Of a DNA stretch of 55,925 nucleotides, positions 41,000-49,446 are shown piece after piece. Every line of letters begins with the position of its first letter. Position 1 is the first letter of the stretch. Source of the DNA: Streptomyces gardneri. Lineage in GTDB: Bacteria; Actinomycetota; Actinomycetes; Streptomycetales; Streptomycetaceae. The position numbers were made by a program, and so were the translations under genes. The stretch is from NCBI RefSeq assembly GCF_006539185.1, contig NZ_BJMN01000057.1:1-55925 (forward strand), given 5' to 3'. The notes under the pieces were generated by a model. That model was not told the DNA's origin. It did no database searches and worked only from the letters and a program-made list of their open reading frames with translations.

Positions 41000-41365
41000 A
41001 TGAACAGGACCCAAGCCCTCGGACGGTACGGAGAAGAGCTGGCGACCCGTCGGCTCACCGCGACCGGCATGCACATCCTCGCCCGCAACTGGCGCTGCGG
41101 CCGGGCCGGAGAGATCGACATCGTCGCCCGCGACGGCGACACCCTCGTCATCTGCGAGGTGAAGACCCGACGCCACGGCGCCTACGAACACCCGATGGCA
41201 GCCGTCACCCCGACCAAGGCCGAGCGGCTCCGCCGCCTCGCCGCCTGCTGGCTCGACCGCAGCGGCACTCCCGCCCCGCAGGGCGGCGTCCGCATCGACC
41301 TCGTCGGCATCGTCCTGCCCCGCAAGGGCGCCCCCGTCCTCACCCACGCCCAGGGGGTGGCCTGA
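41000..41365 (+). CDS. YraN family endonuclease-like protein
   Basis: 121 residues. UPF0102/YraN family, an endonuclease-like fold: GRYGEELATRRL, NWRCGRAGEIDIVARDGDTLVICEVKTR carries the putative catalytic D-E-x-K core. Function unproven. Overlaps comM (TGATG at 41363-41367), forming yraN-comM-dprA, probably one transcript. Confidence 0.92.
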   Translation: MNRTQALGRYGEELATRRLTATGMHILARNWRCGRAGEIDIVARDGDTLVICEVKTRRHGAYEHPMAAVTPTKAERLRRLAACWLDRSGTPAPQGGVRIDLVGIVLPRKGAPVLTHAQGVA

Positions 41366-42978
41366 TGGGATTCGCCCGCACCTGCTCCGTCGCCCTCGTC
41401 GGCGTCGAAGGCGTCGTCGTCGAGGTCCAGGCCGACCTCGAACCAGGCGTCGCCGCCTTTACCCTCGTCGGTCTCCCCGACAAGAGCCTCAGCGAGAGCC
41501 GCGACCGCGTCCGGGCCGCCGTCGTCAACTCCGGTGCCGAATGGCCCCAGAAGAAGCTCACGGTCGGACTCAGCCCCGCGTCCGTACCCAAGAGCGGCAG
41601 CGGCTTCGATCTGGCCGTCGCGGCCGCCGTCCTCGGCGCCGCCGAGCGGATCGACCCGCGCACCATCGCCGACCTCGTCCTCATCGGCGAACTCGGACTC
41701 GACGGCCGCGTCCGGCCCGTCCGAGGGGTCCTGCCCGCCGTCCTCGCCGCCGCCGACGCCGGATACCACCAGGTCGTCGTGCCCGAACAGACCGCCGGCG
41801 AGGCCGCACTCGTCCCCGGTGTCTCCGTGCTCGGCGTCCGCACCCTCCGCCAGCTGATCGCCGTCCTCACCGACGAACCCGTCCCCCGCGAGGAACCCAC
41901 CGAGGAAGGACGACCCGACGCCATGCTCGCCGGACTGCTCGTCCCCGGCGCCGGCATCGGCACCGGACTCGCCGCCGACCCCGCCGAAGGACCCGACCTC
42001 GCCGACGTCGCCGGCCAGCACCGGGCCCGCCACGCCCTGGAGATCGCCGCCGCCGGCAGCCACCACCTGATGCTCTCCGGCCCTCCCGGCGCCGGGAAGA
42101 CCATGCTCGCCGAGCGGCTCCCCGGCATCCTCCCGCCGCTCACCCGGCAGGAATCCCTCGAAGTCACCGCCGTCCACTCGGTCGCCGGCATCCTCCCGCC
42201 CGGCGAACCCCTCGTCCGCCGAGCGCCCTACTGCGCGCCCCACCACTCCGCCACCATGCAGTCCCTCGTCGGCGGCGGCAACGGCCTCCCCAGGCCCGGC
42301 GCCGTCTCCCTGGCGCACCGCGGCATCCTCTTCCTCGACGAGGCCCCGGAGTTCTCAGGCAAGGTCCTCGACGCACTCCGCCAGCCCCTCGAATCCGGAC
42401 ACGTCGTCATCGCCCGCGCCGCGGGCGTCGTCCGGCTCCCCGCCCGCTTCCTCCTCGTCCTCGCCGCCAACCCCTGCCCCTGTGGACGGCACACCCTCCA
42501 GGGCGTCGGCTGCGAATGCCCCTCCTCCCTCATCCGCCGCTACCAGGCCCGCCTCTCCGGCCCCCTCCTCGACCGCGTCGACCTCCGCGTCGAGGCCGAA
42601 CCCGTCACCCGCGCCGACCTCCTCGGGCAGGGCGGACGGGGTGAGACCACCGCCGCCGTCGCCGCCCGTGTCCTTGAGGCCAGGGCCCGCGCCACCGCCC
42701 GCCTCGCCGACACCCCCTGGAGCGTCAACAGCGAGATCCCCGGACACGAACTCCGTACGCGTTATCTCGCCGCACCCGGCGCCCTCGCCGCCGCCGAACG
42801 CGACATCGAACGCGGACTCCTCACCGCCCGCGGCCTCGACCGTGTCCTCCGCGTCGCCTGGACCGTCGCCGACCTCGCCGGACACGAGCGGCCCGACAGC
42901 GGGGACATCGCCCTCGCCCTCGAAATGCGCACCGGCATCGCCCGCGGCGTGCCCGTGGGAGCGGGGGAGCGCACATGA
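41365..42978 (+). CDS. comM: YifB/ComM family Mg-chelatase-like AAA ATPase
   Basis: 537 residues. N-terminal Lon-protease-like domain (GARTC-type start MGFARTCSVALVGVEGV, VGLSPASVPKSGSGFDLAVA), central AAA+ domain with Walker A GPPGAGKT (near residue 240) and Walker B ILFLDEAPEF, cysteine-containing CPCGRHTL... CECPSSLIRRYQARLSGPLLDR, and a C-terminal Mg-chelatase domain. ComM is a hexameric branch-migration helicase for natural transformation in Gram-negatives. Its role in Streptomyces, not known to be naturally competent, is unknown. ATGA coupling to dprA. Confidence 0.92.
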   Translation: MGFARTCSVALVGVEGVVVEVQADLEPGVAAFTLVGLPDKSLSESRDRVRAAVVNSGAEWPQKKLTVGLSPASVPKSGSGFDLAVAAAVLGAAERIDPRTIADLVLIGELGLDGRVRPVRGVLPAVLAAADAGYHQVVVPEQTAGEAALVPGVSVLGVRTLRQLIAVLTDEPVPREEPTEEGRPDAMLAGLLVPGAGIGTGLAADPAEGPDLADVAGQHRARHALEIAAAGSHHLMLSGPPGAGKTMLAERLPGILPPLTRQESLEVTAVHSVAGILPPGEPLVRRAPYCAPHHSATMQSLVGGGNGLPRPGAVSLAHRGILFLDEAPEFSGKVLDALRQPLESGHVVIARAAGVVRLPARFLLVLAANPCPCGRHTLQGVGCECPSSLIRRYQARLSGPLLDRVDLRVEAEPVTRADLLGQGGRGETTAAVAARVLEARARATARLADTPWSVNSEIPGHELRTRYLAAPGALAAAERDIERGLLTARGLDRVLRVAWTVADLAGHERPDSGDIALALEMRTGIARGVPVGAGERT

Positions 42979-44126
42979 CCGCCACGGACGAGCGACTCGC
43001 CCGCGCGACCCTCACCCGGACCGTCGAACCCGGCGACGAGCACGCCGGCCGCTGGCTCCACCAGCACGGAGCGACCGGCTTCCTCGACCGGCTCCTCCAC
43101 CCCGGCGACGACCCCTTCCCCGGCACCGGAGCGAAACGCGTCGACAGCTGGCGACGACGCGCCACCGCTGCCGAACCCGCCCGCGACCTCGACACCGTCC
43201 ACCGGCTCGGCGGCCGCTTCCTCATCCCCGGGGACACCGAATGGCCCCGTCAACTCGACGACCTCGGCCACGCCCGCCCGCTGGGCCTCTGGCTCCGAGG
43301 CCCCGCCGACCTGCGGACCTGGGCCCTGCGCTCCGTCGCCCTCGTCGGAGCCCGCGCCTGCACCCCGTACGGCGCCCACATCGCGGCCGAGCTCGCCACC
43401 GACCTCGCCCGACAGGGCTGGGTCGTGGTCTCCGGAGCCGCCTACGGCATCGACGGCGCGGCCCACCGCGGCGCCCTCGCCGCCGGCGGAGCCACCGTCG
43501 CCGTCCTCGCCTGCGGCGTCGACACCCCGTACCCCCGAGGCCACGGCGGGCTCATCGGACGCATCGCGGAACAGGGGCTCGTCGTCGGGGAACTGCCACC
43601 CGACAGCCACCCCACCCCCAGCCGCTTCATCCTCCGCAACCGTGTGATCGCAGCCCTCACCCGCGGCACCGTCGTCGTCGAGGCCCAGCACCGCAGCGGA
43701 TCGCTCGTCACCGCCCGCGCCGCCGCCCGCCTCGGCCGCCACACCATGGGCGTCCCGGGCCCCGTCACCAGCGCGCTCTCCGCGGGCGTCCACGAACTCC
43801 TGCGGGGCGACGCCACCCTCGTCACCGACGCACAGGAGATCGTCGAACTCGTCGGCGACATGGGCGAACTCGCCCCCGCCCGACGCGGGCCCGTCCTGCC
43901 CCGCGACCTGCTCGCGCCCGCCACCGCACACATCCTCGAAGCCGTCCCCGCCCGCGGCCCCACCCCCACGACCGTCATCGCCCGACGAGCCGGAACCACC
44001 CCCGACGACACCCTCGCGAAGCTGTACGAACTCCACTCCCTCGGCTTCGTCGAACGGTACGGAGCGGGCTGGCAGTTGACGAACACGGCCACACGGCGGT
44101 CGAACGCGCGGCGAGGCGATACTTGA
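42975..44126 (+). CDS. dprA: DNA processing protein DprA
   Basis: 383 residues. Rossmann-fold RecA-loader that protects incoming ssDNA. VGARACTPYGAHIAAELA, VVSGAAYGIDGAAHRGAL and VVVEAQHRSGSLVTARAA are standard DprA motifs; a C-terminal winged helix (about 315-370) matches the DprA_WH family. ATG overlaps the comM stop (42975-42978). The -35 of a probable whiG promoter overlaps its stop codon. Confidence 0.95.
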   Translation: MTATDERLARATLTRTVEPGDEHAGRWLHQHGATGFLDRLLHPGDDPFPGTGAKRVDSWRRRATAAEPARDLDTVHRLGGRFLIPGDTEWPRQLDDLGHARPLGLWLRGPADLRTWALRSVALVGARACTPYGAHIAAELATDLARQGWVVVSGAAYGIDGAAHRGALAAGGATVAVLACGVDTPYPRGHGGLIGRIAEQGLVVGELPPDSHPTPSRFILRNRVIAALTRGTVVVEAQHRSGSLVTARAAARLGRHTMGVPGPVTSALSAGVHELLRGDATLVTDAQEIVELVGDMGELAPARRGPVLPRDLLAPATAHILEAVPARGPTPTTVIARRAGTTPDDTLAKLYELHSLGFVERYGAGWQLTNTATRRSNARRGDT

Positions 44127-44150
44127 CCTGGAGCATTCGGGTGACAGGGT
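44123..44150 (+). promoter_or_regulatory. candidate whiG promoter
   Basis: TTGACC (44123-44128) overlaps the dprA stop; CAGGGT (44145-44150) follows after 16 bases. Fits TTGACN-N16-TAGRRT except the first -10 base. Leader to whiG would be about 220 bases. Confidence 0.5.
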
Positions 44151-44377
44151 GAAGCCGATGAGCAACCGAGTTCTCTCGGCCGGATCCGAGGGGTCGACAC
44201 GCGCCACGACCCGGGTTCGAAGATGTGGCCGACGGCGTCCACCCGGACCGGCGCGATCCACCGATGTTCGCGCACCGCGACAGCGCACTCACGCTACGCT
44301 CACCAGGATTCCCCTCAGGACACCCCACAGGACACCTCCACCGACACACCCGACAGCAGAACGGCTCAAGGCAACGC

Positions 44378-45214
44378 ATGCCCCAGCACACCTCCGGGTC
44401 TGACCGCGCTGCGGTGCCCCCAGCAGCCCGGGGCGCCGTGCGACCACCCGCACCGACCTCGCTCGACGAGCTGTGGCGCTCGTACAAGGACACCGGCGAC
44501 GAGCGGCTGCGGGAGCAGCTGATCCTGCACTACTCGCCGCTCGTCAAGTACGTCGCCGGACGCGTCAGCGTGGGGCTGCCGTCCAATGTGGAGCAGGCCG
44601 ACTTCGTCTCCTCCGGGGTCTTCGGCCTCATCGACGCCATCGAGAAGTTCGACGTCGAGCGCGCCATCAAGTTCGAGACGTACGCGATCACCCGCATCCG
44701 CGGCGCCATGATCGACGAACTCCGCGCCCTCGACTGGATCCCGCGCTCCGTCCGCCAGAAGGCGCGCAACGTCGAACGCGCCTACGCGACCCTCGAAGCC
44801 CAGCTCCGGCGCACCCCCTCCGAGAGCGAGGTCGCCGCGGAGATGGACGTCACGCTGGAGGAACTGCACGCAGTTTTCAGCCAGTTGTCCCTGGCGAACG
44901 TGGTCGCCCTGGAGGAGTTGCTGCACGTCGGCGGCGAGGGCGGTGACCGCCTCTCCCTGATGGACACCCTGGAGGACACGGCGGCGGACAACCCCGTCGT
45001 GGTCGCGGAGGACCGCGAGCTGCGCCGGCTGCTCGCCCGGGCGATCAACACCCTCCCCGAGCGTGAGAAGACCGTCGTCACGCTCTACTACTACGAGGGC
45101 CTCACGCTGGCCGAAATCGGCCAGGTCCTCGGCGTCACCGAGAGCCGCGTCAGCCAGATCCACACCAAGTCGGTCCTCCAGCTCCGCGCCAAGCTGGCCG
45201 ACGTCGGACGCTGA
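44378..45214 (+). CDS. whiG: sporulation RNA polymerase sigma factor WhiG
   Basis: 278 residues, sigma-28/FliA family; Streptomyces switch sigma for committing aerial hyphae to sporulation, held by the anti-sigma RsiG with c-di-GMP. Region 2 YVAGRVSVGLPSNVEQADFVSSGVFGLID, region 3 and region 4 (VVTLYYYEGLTLAEIGQVLGVTESRVSQ) are intact. ATG at 44378 (MPQHTSGSD) matches the known N-terminus; upstream ORF extension is not conserved. AAGG lies six bases ahead. Preceded by a promoter at the dprA stop. Confidence 0.96.
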   Translation: MPQHTSGSDRAAVPPAARGAVRPPAPTSLDELWRSYKDTGDERLREQLILHYSPLVKYVAGRVSVGLPSNVEQADFVSSGVFGLIDAIEKFDVERAIKFETYAITRIRGAMIDELRALDWIPRSVRQKARNVERAYATLEAQLRRTPSESEVAAEMDVTLEELHAVFSQLSLANVVALEELLHVGGEGGDRLSLMDTLEDTAADNPVVVAEDRELRRLLARAINTLPEREKTVVTLYYYEGLTLAEIGQVLGVTESRVSQIHTKSVLQLRAKLADVGR

Positions 45215-45232
45215 GCCGCCCGGAGCCGGTCG

Positions 45233-45238
45233 TACAGT
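45233..45238 (+). promoter_or_regulatory. -10 hexamer of a likely leaderless TetR-gene promoter
   Basis: TACAGT ends six bases before GTG 45245, without a Shine-Dalgarno site, placing the start site on the start codon. Confidence 0.45.
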
Positions 45239-45244
45239 GGAGCC

Positions 45245-45835
45245 GTGCCCAGGATTCGAGCGGCCTCCGTGGCCGAGCACCGGACGATGCAGCGAGGCGC
45301 CCTGCTGGACGCCGCGCGTTCCCTGCTGTCCGAGGGCGGTACGGAGGCGCTGACCTTCCCCGCACTCGCCGAGCGCACGGGCCTGGCCCGGTCCTCGGTG
45401 TACGAGTACTTCCGCTCGCGCGCGGCCGTCGTCGAAGAGCTGTGCGCCGTGGACTTCCCCGTCTGGGCCGCCGAGGTCGAGACCGCCATGGCCGGCGCCG
45501 AGACGCCCGAGGGGAAGGTCGAGGCGTACGTCCGCACCCAGCTGACCCTGGTCGGGGACCGGCGCCACCGGGCCGTCGTCGCGATCTCGGCGAGCGAGCT
45601 GGACGACGGCGCCCGCGAGAAGATCCGCGCGGCCCACGGCGGCCTCGTCGCCATGATCGTCGAGGCCCTCGCCGCCCTCGGCCAGCCCGAGCCCCGCCTG
45701 GGCGCCATGCTCCTCCAGGGCGTCGTCGACGCGGCCGTCCGCCGCATCGAACTCGGCGCGGCGGAGGACCCGACGCGGATCGCCGAGGCGGCGGTCGCCA
45801 TGGCCCTCCACGGCGTCAACGGCTCTCCGGCCTGA
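45245..45835 (+). CDS. TetR-family transcriptional regulator
   Basis: 196 residues. N-terminal HTH (TMQRGALLDAARSLLSEGGTEALTFPALAERTGLARSSVYEYFRSRAAVVEEL, about residues 14-65), ligand-binding helical domain after it. Effector and targets unknown. GTG at 45245 is probably leaderless. Its last 20 bases overlap the 3' end of the convergent M23 gene. Conserved next to whiG in Streptomyces. Confidence 0.9.
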   Translation: MPRIRAASVAEHRTMQRGALLDAARSLLSEGGTEALTFPALAERTGLARSSVYEYFRSRAAVVEELCAVDFPVWAAEVETAMAGAETPEGKVEAYVRTQLTLVGDRRHRAVVAISASELDDGAREKIRAAHGGLVAMIVEALAALGQPEPRLGAMLLQGVVDAAVRRIELGAAEDPTRIAEAAVAMALHGVNGSPA

Positions 45836-46298
45836 CCGTCGGGCCGAAACCGCCGTCGACCGGCAGAAGCCGTGACGGGGCCCTCCTGACCAGCAGCAGC
45901 GGGTTCAGGTACGTGTCACCGCGGAGCAGGCCCCAGTGGAGGCAGGTCTCCGGGCAGTGCGTGCCCGGGGCGACCCGGGCGACGGGGGTGCCCGCGGCGA
46001 CCCGGGTGCCGGCTCTCACCAGCGGGGTCACCGGGGAGAAGGTCGTGCGCAGCGGGGGAGCGCCCGTGCCCGGGAAGGTGAGGGTGAGGACCCCGCGGCC
46101 GCCGACCGGGCCCGCGAAGGAGACCGTGCCCGCCGCCGGGGCGTGTACCGGACTGTCGGGTGGCGCCGCCAGGTCGACACCGCGGTGGCCGGGGCCGTAC
46201 GGGCCCGCCGGGGGCTGCCAGCCGCGGAGGATCTCGGGCGGGGGCGGCCCCACCGGCCACAGCAGGCCGAGGGTCAGGAGCAAGGTCATCAGGTGCAT
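45816..46298 (-). CDS. secreted M23/LytM-domain protein, probably non-catalytic
   Basis: 160 residues. Residues 1-20 form a short hydrophobic signal peptide (MTLLLTLGLLWPVG). The M23 zinc-site HxxxD is H38-R-G-V-D42; the C-terminal H-x-H is C119-L-H121, keeping the zinc-ligand His121 but losing the catalytic His, and the usual Y-x-H before it reads F-S-P. So the zinc site may persist but catalysis is doubtful. Cys115 and Cys119 could form a disulfide. Could be a regulatory LytM factor that binds peptidoglycan. Convergent with the TetR gene, overlapping by 20 bases. Confidence 0.85.
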   Translation of the reverse strand: MHLMTLLLTLGLLWPVGPPPPEILRGWQPPAGPYGPGHRGVDLAAPPDSPVHAPAAGTVSFAGPVGGRGVLTLTFPGTGAPPLRTTFSPVTPLVRAGTRVAAGTPVARVAPGTHCPETCLHWGLLRGDTYLNPLLLVRRAPSRLLPVDGGFGPTVRPESR

Positions 46299-46348
46299 GG
46301 GGGAAGGCTCCCCGGGGTGACCGGTTCGCGACGGTCAGGCACGGTTTC

Positions 46349-46375
46349 TGTGGACTACCCGCCGGTTGTGGACAG
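46349..46375. promoter_or_regulatory. two DnaA-box-like 9-mers
   Basis: TGTGGACTA (46349-46357) and TGTGGACAG (46367-46375) each match 8 of 9 bases of the reverse-complement DnaA box TGTGGACAA, 18 bases apart, in the region between the M23 gene and the rpsB promoter. Confidence 0.3.
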
Positions 46376-46404
46376 TGCCGTCACCCGCCGCTCCCGGGGT
46401 CCCG

Positions 46405-46458
46405 TACACTTCCTATGGCGACTCGGGTCACCGGGTCGACTTCGCACGCCCCGCCATA
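46405..46458 (+). promoter_or_regulatory. rpsB promoter -10 and leader hairpin
   Basis: TACACT at 46405-46410 is a reasonable -10 without a good -35. Directly after it TATGGCG (46414-46420) pairs with CGCCATA (46452-46458), enclosing 31 bases, so the transcript would begin in a hairpin. Leader to rpsB is about 140 bases, suggestive of an r-protein-regulated leader. Confidence 0.4.
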
Positions 46459-46554
46459 GCCCTCACCGGTCGTGGCAGCGCCTTTCGGTCCCTCTGTGGG
46501 CATGGCGCGTCGGGGCGTCAGGAATACAACCGAGAAACCCAAGGAGATACGGCC

Positions 46555-47481
46555 ATGGCCGTCGTCACGATGCGGGAGCTGCTGGAAAGCGGCGTCCACT
46601 TCGGTCACCAGACCCGTCGTTGGAACCCGAAGATGCGTCGCTTCATCTTCACGGAGCGCAACGGCATCTACATCATCGACCTGCTCCAGTCGCTGTCGTA
46701 CATCGACCGCGCCTACGAGTTCGTCAAGGAGACCGTCGCGCACGGCGGCTCCATCATGTTCGTCGGTACGAAGAAGCAGGCCCAGGAGGCCATCGCCGAG
46801 CAGGCGACGCGTGTCGGCATGCCGTACGTCAACCAGCGTTGGCTCGGTGGCATGCTCACCAACTTCTCCACCGTCTACAAGCGTCTGCAGCGCCTCAAGG
46901 AGCTCGAGCAGATCGACTTCGAGGACGTCGCCGCCTCGGGTCTCACCAAGAAGGAGCTCCTGGTCCTCTCGCGTGAGAAGGCCAAGCTGGAGAAGACCCT
47001 CGGTGGTATCCGCGAGATGTCCAAGGTGCCCAGCGCCGTCTGGATCGTGGACACCAAGAAGGAGCACATCGCCGTCGGCGAGGCTCGCAAGCTCAAGATC
47101 CCGGTCGTCGCGATCCTCGACACCAACTGCGACCCCGACGAGGTCGACTACAAGATCCCGGGCAACGACGACGCGATCCGCTCCGTCACCCTGCTCACCC
47201 GCGTGATCGCCGACGCTGTCGCCGAGGGCCTCATCGCCCGCTCCGGCGCCGCGACCGGCGACTCGAAGCCGGGCGAGAAGGCCGCTGGCGAGCCCCTCGC
47301 CGAGTGGGAGCGCGACCTGCTCGAGGGCGAGAAGAAGGCCGACGACGCCGAGGTCCAGACCTCCGCCGAGACCGAGAAGGTCGCCGACGCCGAGGCCGCC
47401 GAGGCCCCGGCCGAGGTTGCCGCCGAGGCCGAGGTCGCTGCCGAGGCCGAGGCTCCGGCCGCGGACGCCGAGCAGGCCTGA
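46555..47481 (+). CDS. rpsB: 30S ribosomal protein S2
   Basis: 308 residues; AVVTMRELLESGVHFGHQTRRWNPKM start and the internal SMFVGTKKQAQEAIAEQA-type motif are canonical. An alanine/glutamate-rich C-terminal tail (about 60 residues, EAPAEVAAEAEVAAEAEAPA) is an actinobacterial extension. ATG at 46555 has AAGGAG upstream. First gene of rpsB-tsf; a 13-bp hairpin follows. Confidence 0.98.
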   Translation: MAVVTMRELLESGVHFGHQTRRWNPKMRRFIFTERNGIYIIDLLQSLSYIDRAYEFVKETVAHGGSIMFVGTKKQAQEAIAEQATRVGMPYVNQRWLGGMLTNFSTVYKRLQRLKELEQIDFEDVAASGLTKKELLVLSREKAKLEKTLGGIREMSKVPSAVWIVDTKKEHIAVGEARKLKIPVVAILDTNCDPDEVDYKIPGNDDAIRSVTLLTRVIADAVAEGLIARSGAATGDSKPGEKAAGEPLAEWERDLLEGEKKADDAEVQTSAETEKVADAEAAEAPAEVAAEAEVAAEAEAPAADAEQA

Positions 47482-47503
47482 CCCTTCAGGACCTTCGGGT
47501 GAC

Positions 47504-47534
47504 GACGGCGGGGGCTCACGAAGCCCCCGCCGTC
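47504..47534 (+). terminator. 13-bp hairpin between rpsB and tsf
   Basis: GACGGCGGGGGCT (47504-47516) pairs with AGCCCCCGCCGTC (47522-47534) with loop CACGA. No T-run; probably partial attenuation or RNA processing lowering tsf relative to rpsB. Confidence 0.7.
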
Positions 47535-47583
47535 CACCCGTGGACCCGCCCGATCTTTCAGACTTCGAGAGAGAAACAGACTC

Positions 47584-48420
47584 ATGGCGAACTACACCGC
47601 CGCTGACGTCAAGAAGCTCCGCGAGCTCACCGGCGCCGGCATGATGGACTGCAAGAAGGCCCTGGACGAGGCCGACGGCAACGTCGACAAGGCCGTCGAG
47701 GCGCTGCGCATCAAGGGCATGAAGGGCGTCGCCAAGCGCGAGGGCCGCTCCGCCGAGAACGGCGCCGTGGTCTCCCTCATCGCCGACGACAACACCTCCG
47801 GCGTCCTCGTCGAGCTGAAGTGCGAGACGGACTTCGTCGCCAAGGGCGAGAAGTTCTCCGCCGTCGCCGACGCGCTCGCCACGCACGTCGCCGCCACCTC
47901 CCCGGCCGACATCGCCGCGCTGCTCGCCTCCGAGATCGAGGCTGGCAAGACCGTGCAGGCGTTCGTCGACGAGGCCAACGCCAACCTCGGCGAGAAGATC
48001 GTCCTGGACCGCTTCGCGCAGTACTCGGACGGCTTCGTCTTCGCGTACATGCACCGCACGATGCCGGACCTCCCGCCGCAGATCGGTGTCCTCGTCGAGT
48101 TCGACAAGGCCGACGCCGACCTCGCCAAGGGTGTCGCCCAGCACATCGCCGCCTTCGCGCCGAAGTACCTCACCCGTGAGGACGTCCCGGCCGAGGTCGT
48201 CGAGTCCGAGCGTCGCGTCGCCGAGGAGACCACCCGCGCCGAGGGCAAGCCCGAGGCCGCGCTCCCGAAGATCGTCGAGGGTCGCGTCAACGGCTTCTTC
48301 AAGGACGCCACGCTGCTCGGTCAGCCGTACGCCCTGGACAACAAGAAGTCCGTCCAGCAGGTGCTGGACGAGGCCGGTGTCACCCTGAAGCGCTTCACGC
48401 GTATCAAGGTCGGCATCTGA
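47584..48420 (+). CDS. tsf: elongation factor Ts
   Basis: 278 residues. Guanine-nucleotide exchange factor for EF-Tu: N-terminal UBA-like TDVKKLRELTGAGMMDCKKAL (here AADVKKLRELTGAGMMDCKK), then core domains with VELKCETDFVA. ATG at 47584 has GAGAGAAA upstream. The tsf-pyrH gap contains a 14-bp hairpin. Confidence 0.98.
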   Translation: MANYTAADVKKLRELTGAGMMDCKKALDEADGNVDKAVEALRIKGMKGVAKREGRSAENGAVVSLIADDNTSGVLVELKCETDFVAKGEKFSAVADALATHVAATSPADIAALLASEIEAGKTVQAFVDEANANLGEKIVLDRFAQYSDGFVFAYMHRTMPDLPPQIGVLVEFDKADADLAKGVAQHIAAFAPKYLTREDVPAEVVESERRVAEETTRAEGKPEAALPKIVEGRVNGFFKDATLLGQPYALDNKKSVQQVLDEAGVTLKRFTRIKVGI

Positions 48421-48507
48421 GTCCGTCCGCGAACGCGACGGACACCGGACCCCGGTAGGGTCTGAGGCAGTCGTCCGCCACCGCGCAGGACGACCGCAGA
48501 TCTGACG

Positions 48508-48560
48508 AGGAGGCCATTGCCGTACTGGGATACCGAGAGGACCCAAGGCAATGGCCTCCT
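48508..48560 (+). terminator. 14-bp stem with 25-base loop between tsf and pyrH
   Basis: AGGAGGCCATTGCC (48508-48521) pairs with GGCAATGGCCTCCT (48547-48560). The left arm resembles a ribosome-binding site plus start-like ATTG. The stem ends 24 bases before the pyrH ATG. Confidence 0.65.
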
Positions 48561-48584
48561 TCGTATGTGCACGAGGAGATCTCC

Positions 48585-49349
48585 ATGAACCAGGGCGCCG
48601 TACAGGGCGACGACAACAACGGCAAAAAGGCCGGCCGCTACATGCTGAAGCTGTCCGGAGAAGCCTTCTCCGGCGGTACCGGCCTGGGCGTCGACCCCAA
48701 CGTCGTGCACGCCATCGCGCGTGAGATCGCGGCGGTCGTCCGCGACGGCGCGGAGATCGCGGTGGTGATCGGCGGCGGTAACTTCTTCCGTGGCGCCGAG
48801 CTCCAGCAGCGCGGCATGGACCGGGCCCGCTCCGACTACATGGGCATGCTCGGCACCGTGATGAACTGCCTCGCCCTCCAGGACTTCCTGGAGAAGGAGG
48901 GCATCGACTCGCGCGTCCAGACCGCCATCACCATGGGCCAGGTCGCCGAGCCGTACATCCCGCTGCGCGCCGTGCGCCACCTGGAGAAGGGCCGCGTGGT
49001 CATCTTCGGCGCGGGCATGGGCATGCCGTACTTCTCCACCGACACCACCGCGGCCCAGCGTGCCCTGGAGATCGACGCCGAGGCCCTGCTCATGGGCAAG
49101 AACGGCGTGGACGGCGTCTACGACTCCGACCCGAAGGCCAACCCCGGCGCGGTGAAGTTCGACGCGCTGGAGTACGGCGAGGTGCTCTCCCGCGACCTCA
49201 AGGTCGCCGACGCCACCGCCATCACCCTGTGCCGGGACAACAAGCTCCCGATCCTCGTCTTCGAACTGCTCACCGAGGGCAATATCGCTCGCGCGGTGAA
49301 GGGTGAGAAGATCGGCACGCTCGTGAGCGACCAGGGCACCCGGGCCTGA
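48585..49349 (+). CDS. pyrH: UMP kinase PyrH
   Basis: 254 residues. Hexameric amino-acid-kinase-fold enzyme converting UMP to UDP with ATP. YMLKLSGEAFSGGTG, VVIGGGNFFRG, DYMGMLGTVMN and GIFGAGMGMPYFSTDT-like motif (VIFGAGMGMPYFSTDTTAAQRA) present. ATG at 48585 has GAGGAG seven bases upstream; the in-frame ATG at 48567 is inside the ribosome-binding region. Confidence 0.97.
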   Translation: MNQGAVQGDDNNGKKAGRYMLKLSGEAFSGGTGLGVDPNVVHAIAREIAAVVRDGAEIAVVIGGGNFFRGAELQQRGMDRARSDYMGMLGTVMNCLALQDFLEKEGIDSRVQTAITMGQVAEPYIPLRAVRHLEKGRVVIFGAGMGMPYFSTDTTAAQRALEIDAEALLMGKNGVDGVYDSDPKANPGAVKFDALEYGEVLSRDLKVADATAITLCRDNKLPILVFELLTEGNIARAVKGEKIGTLVSDQGTRA

Positions 49350-49446
49350 CACCCGAACCGGGAACCGCCCCGCAAGGGGATGGACAGAGCCCTGCCGGTC
49401 GTACCCACCGTGCAGGACACAAAGCGACGACACGCAGGAGCATGTG

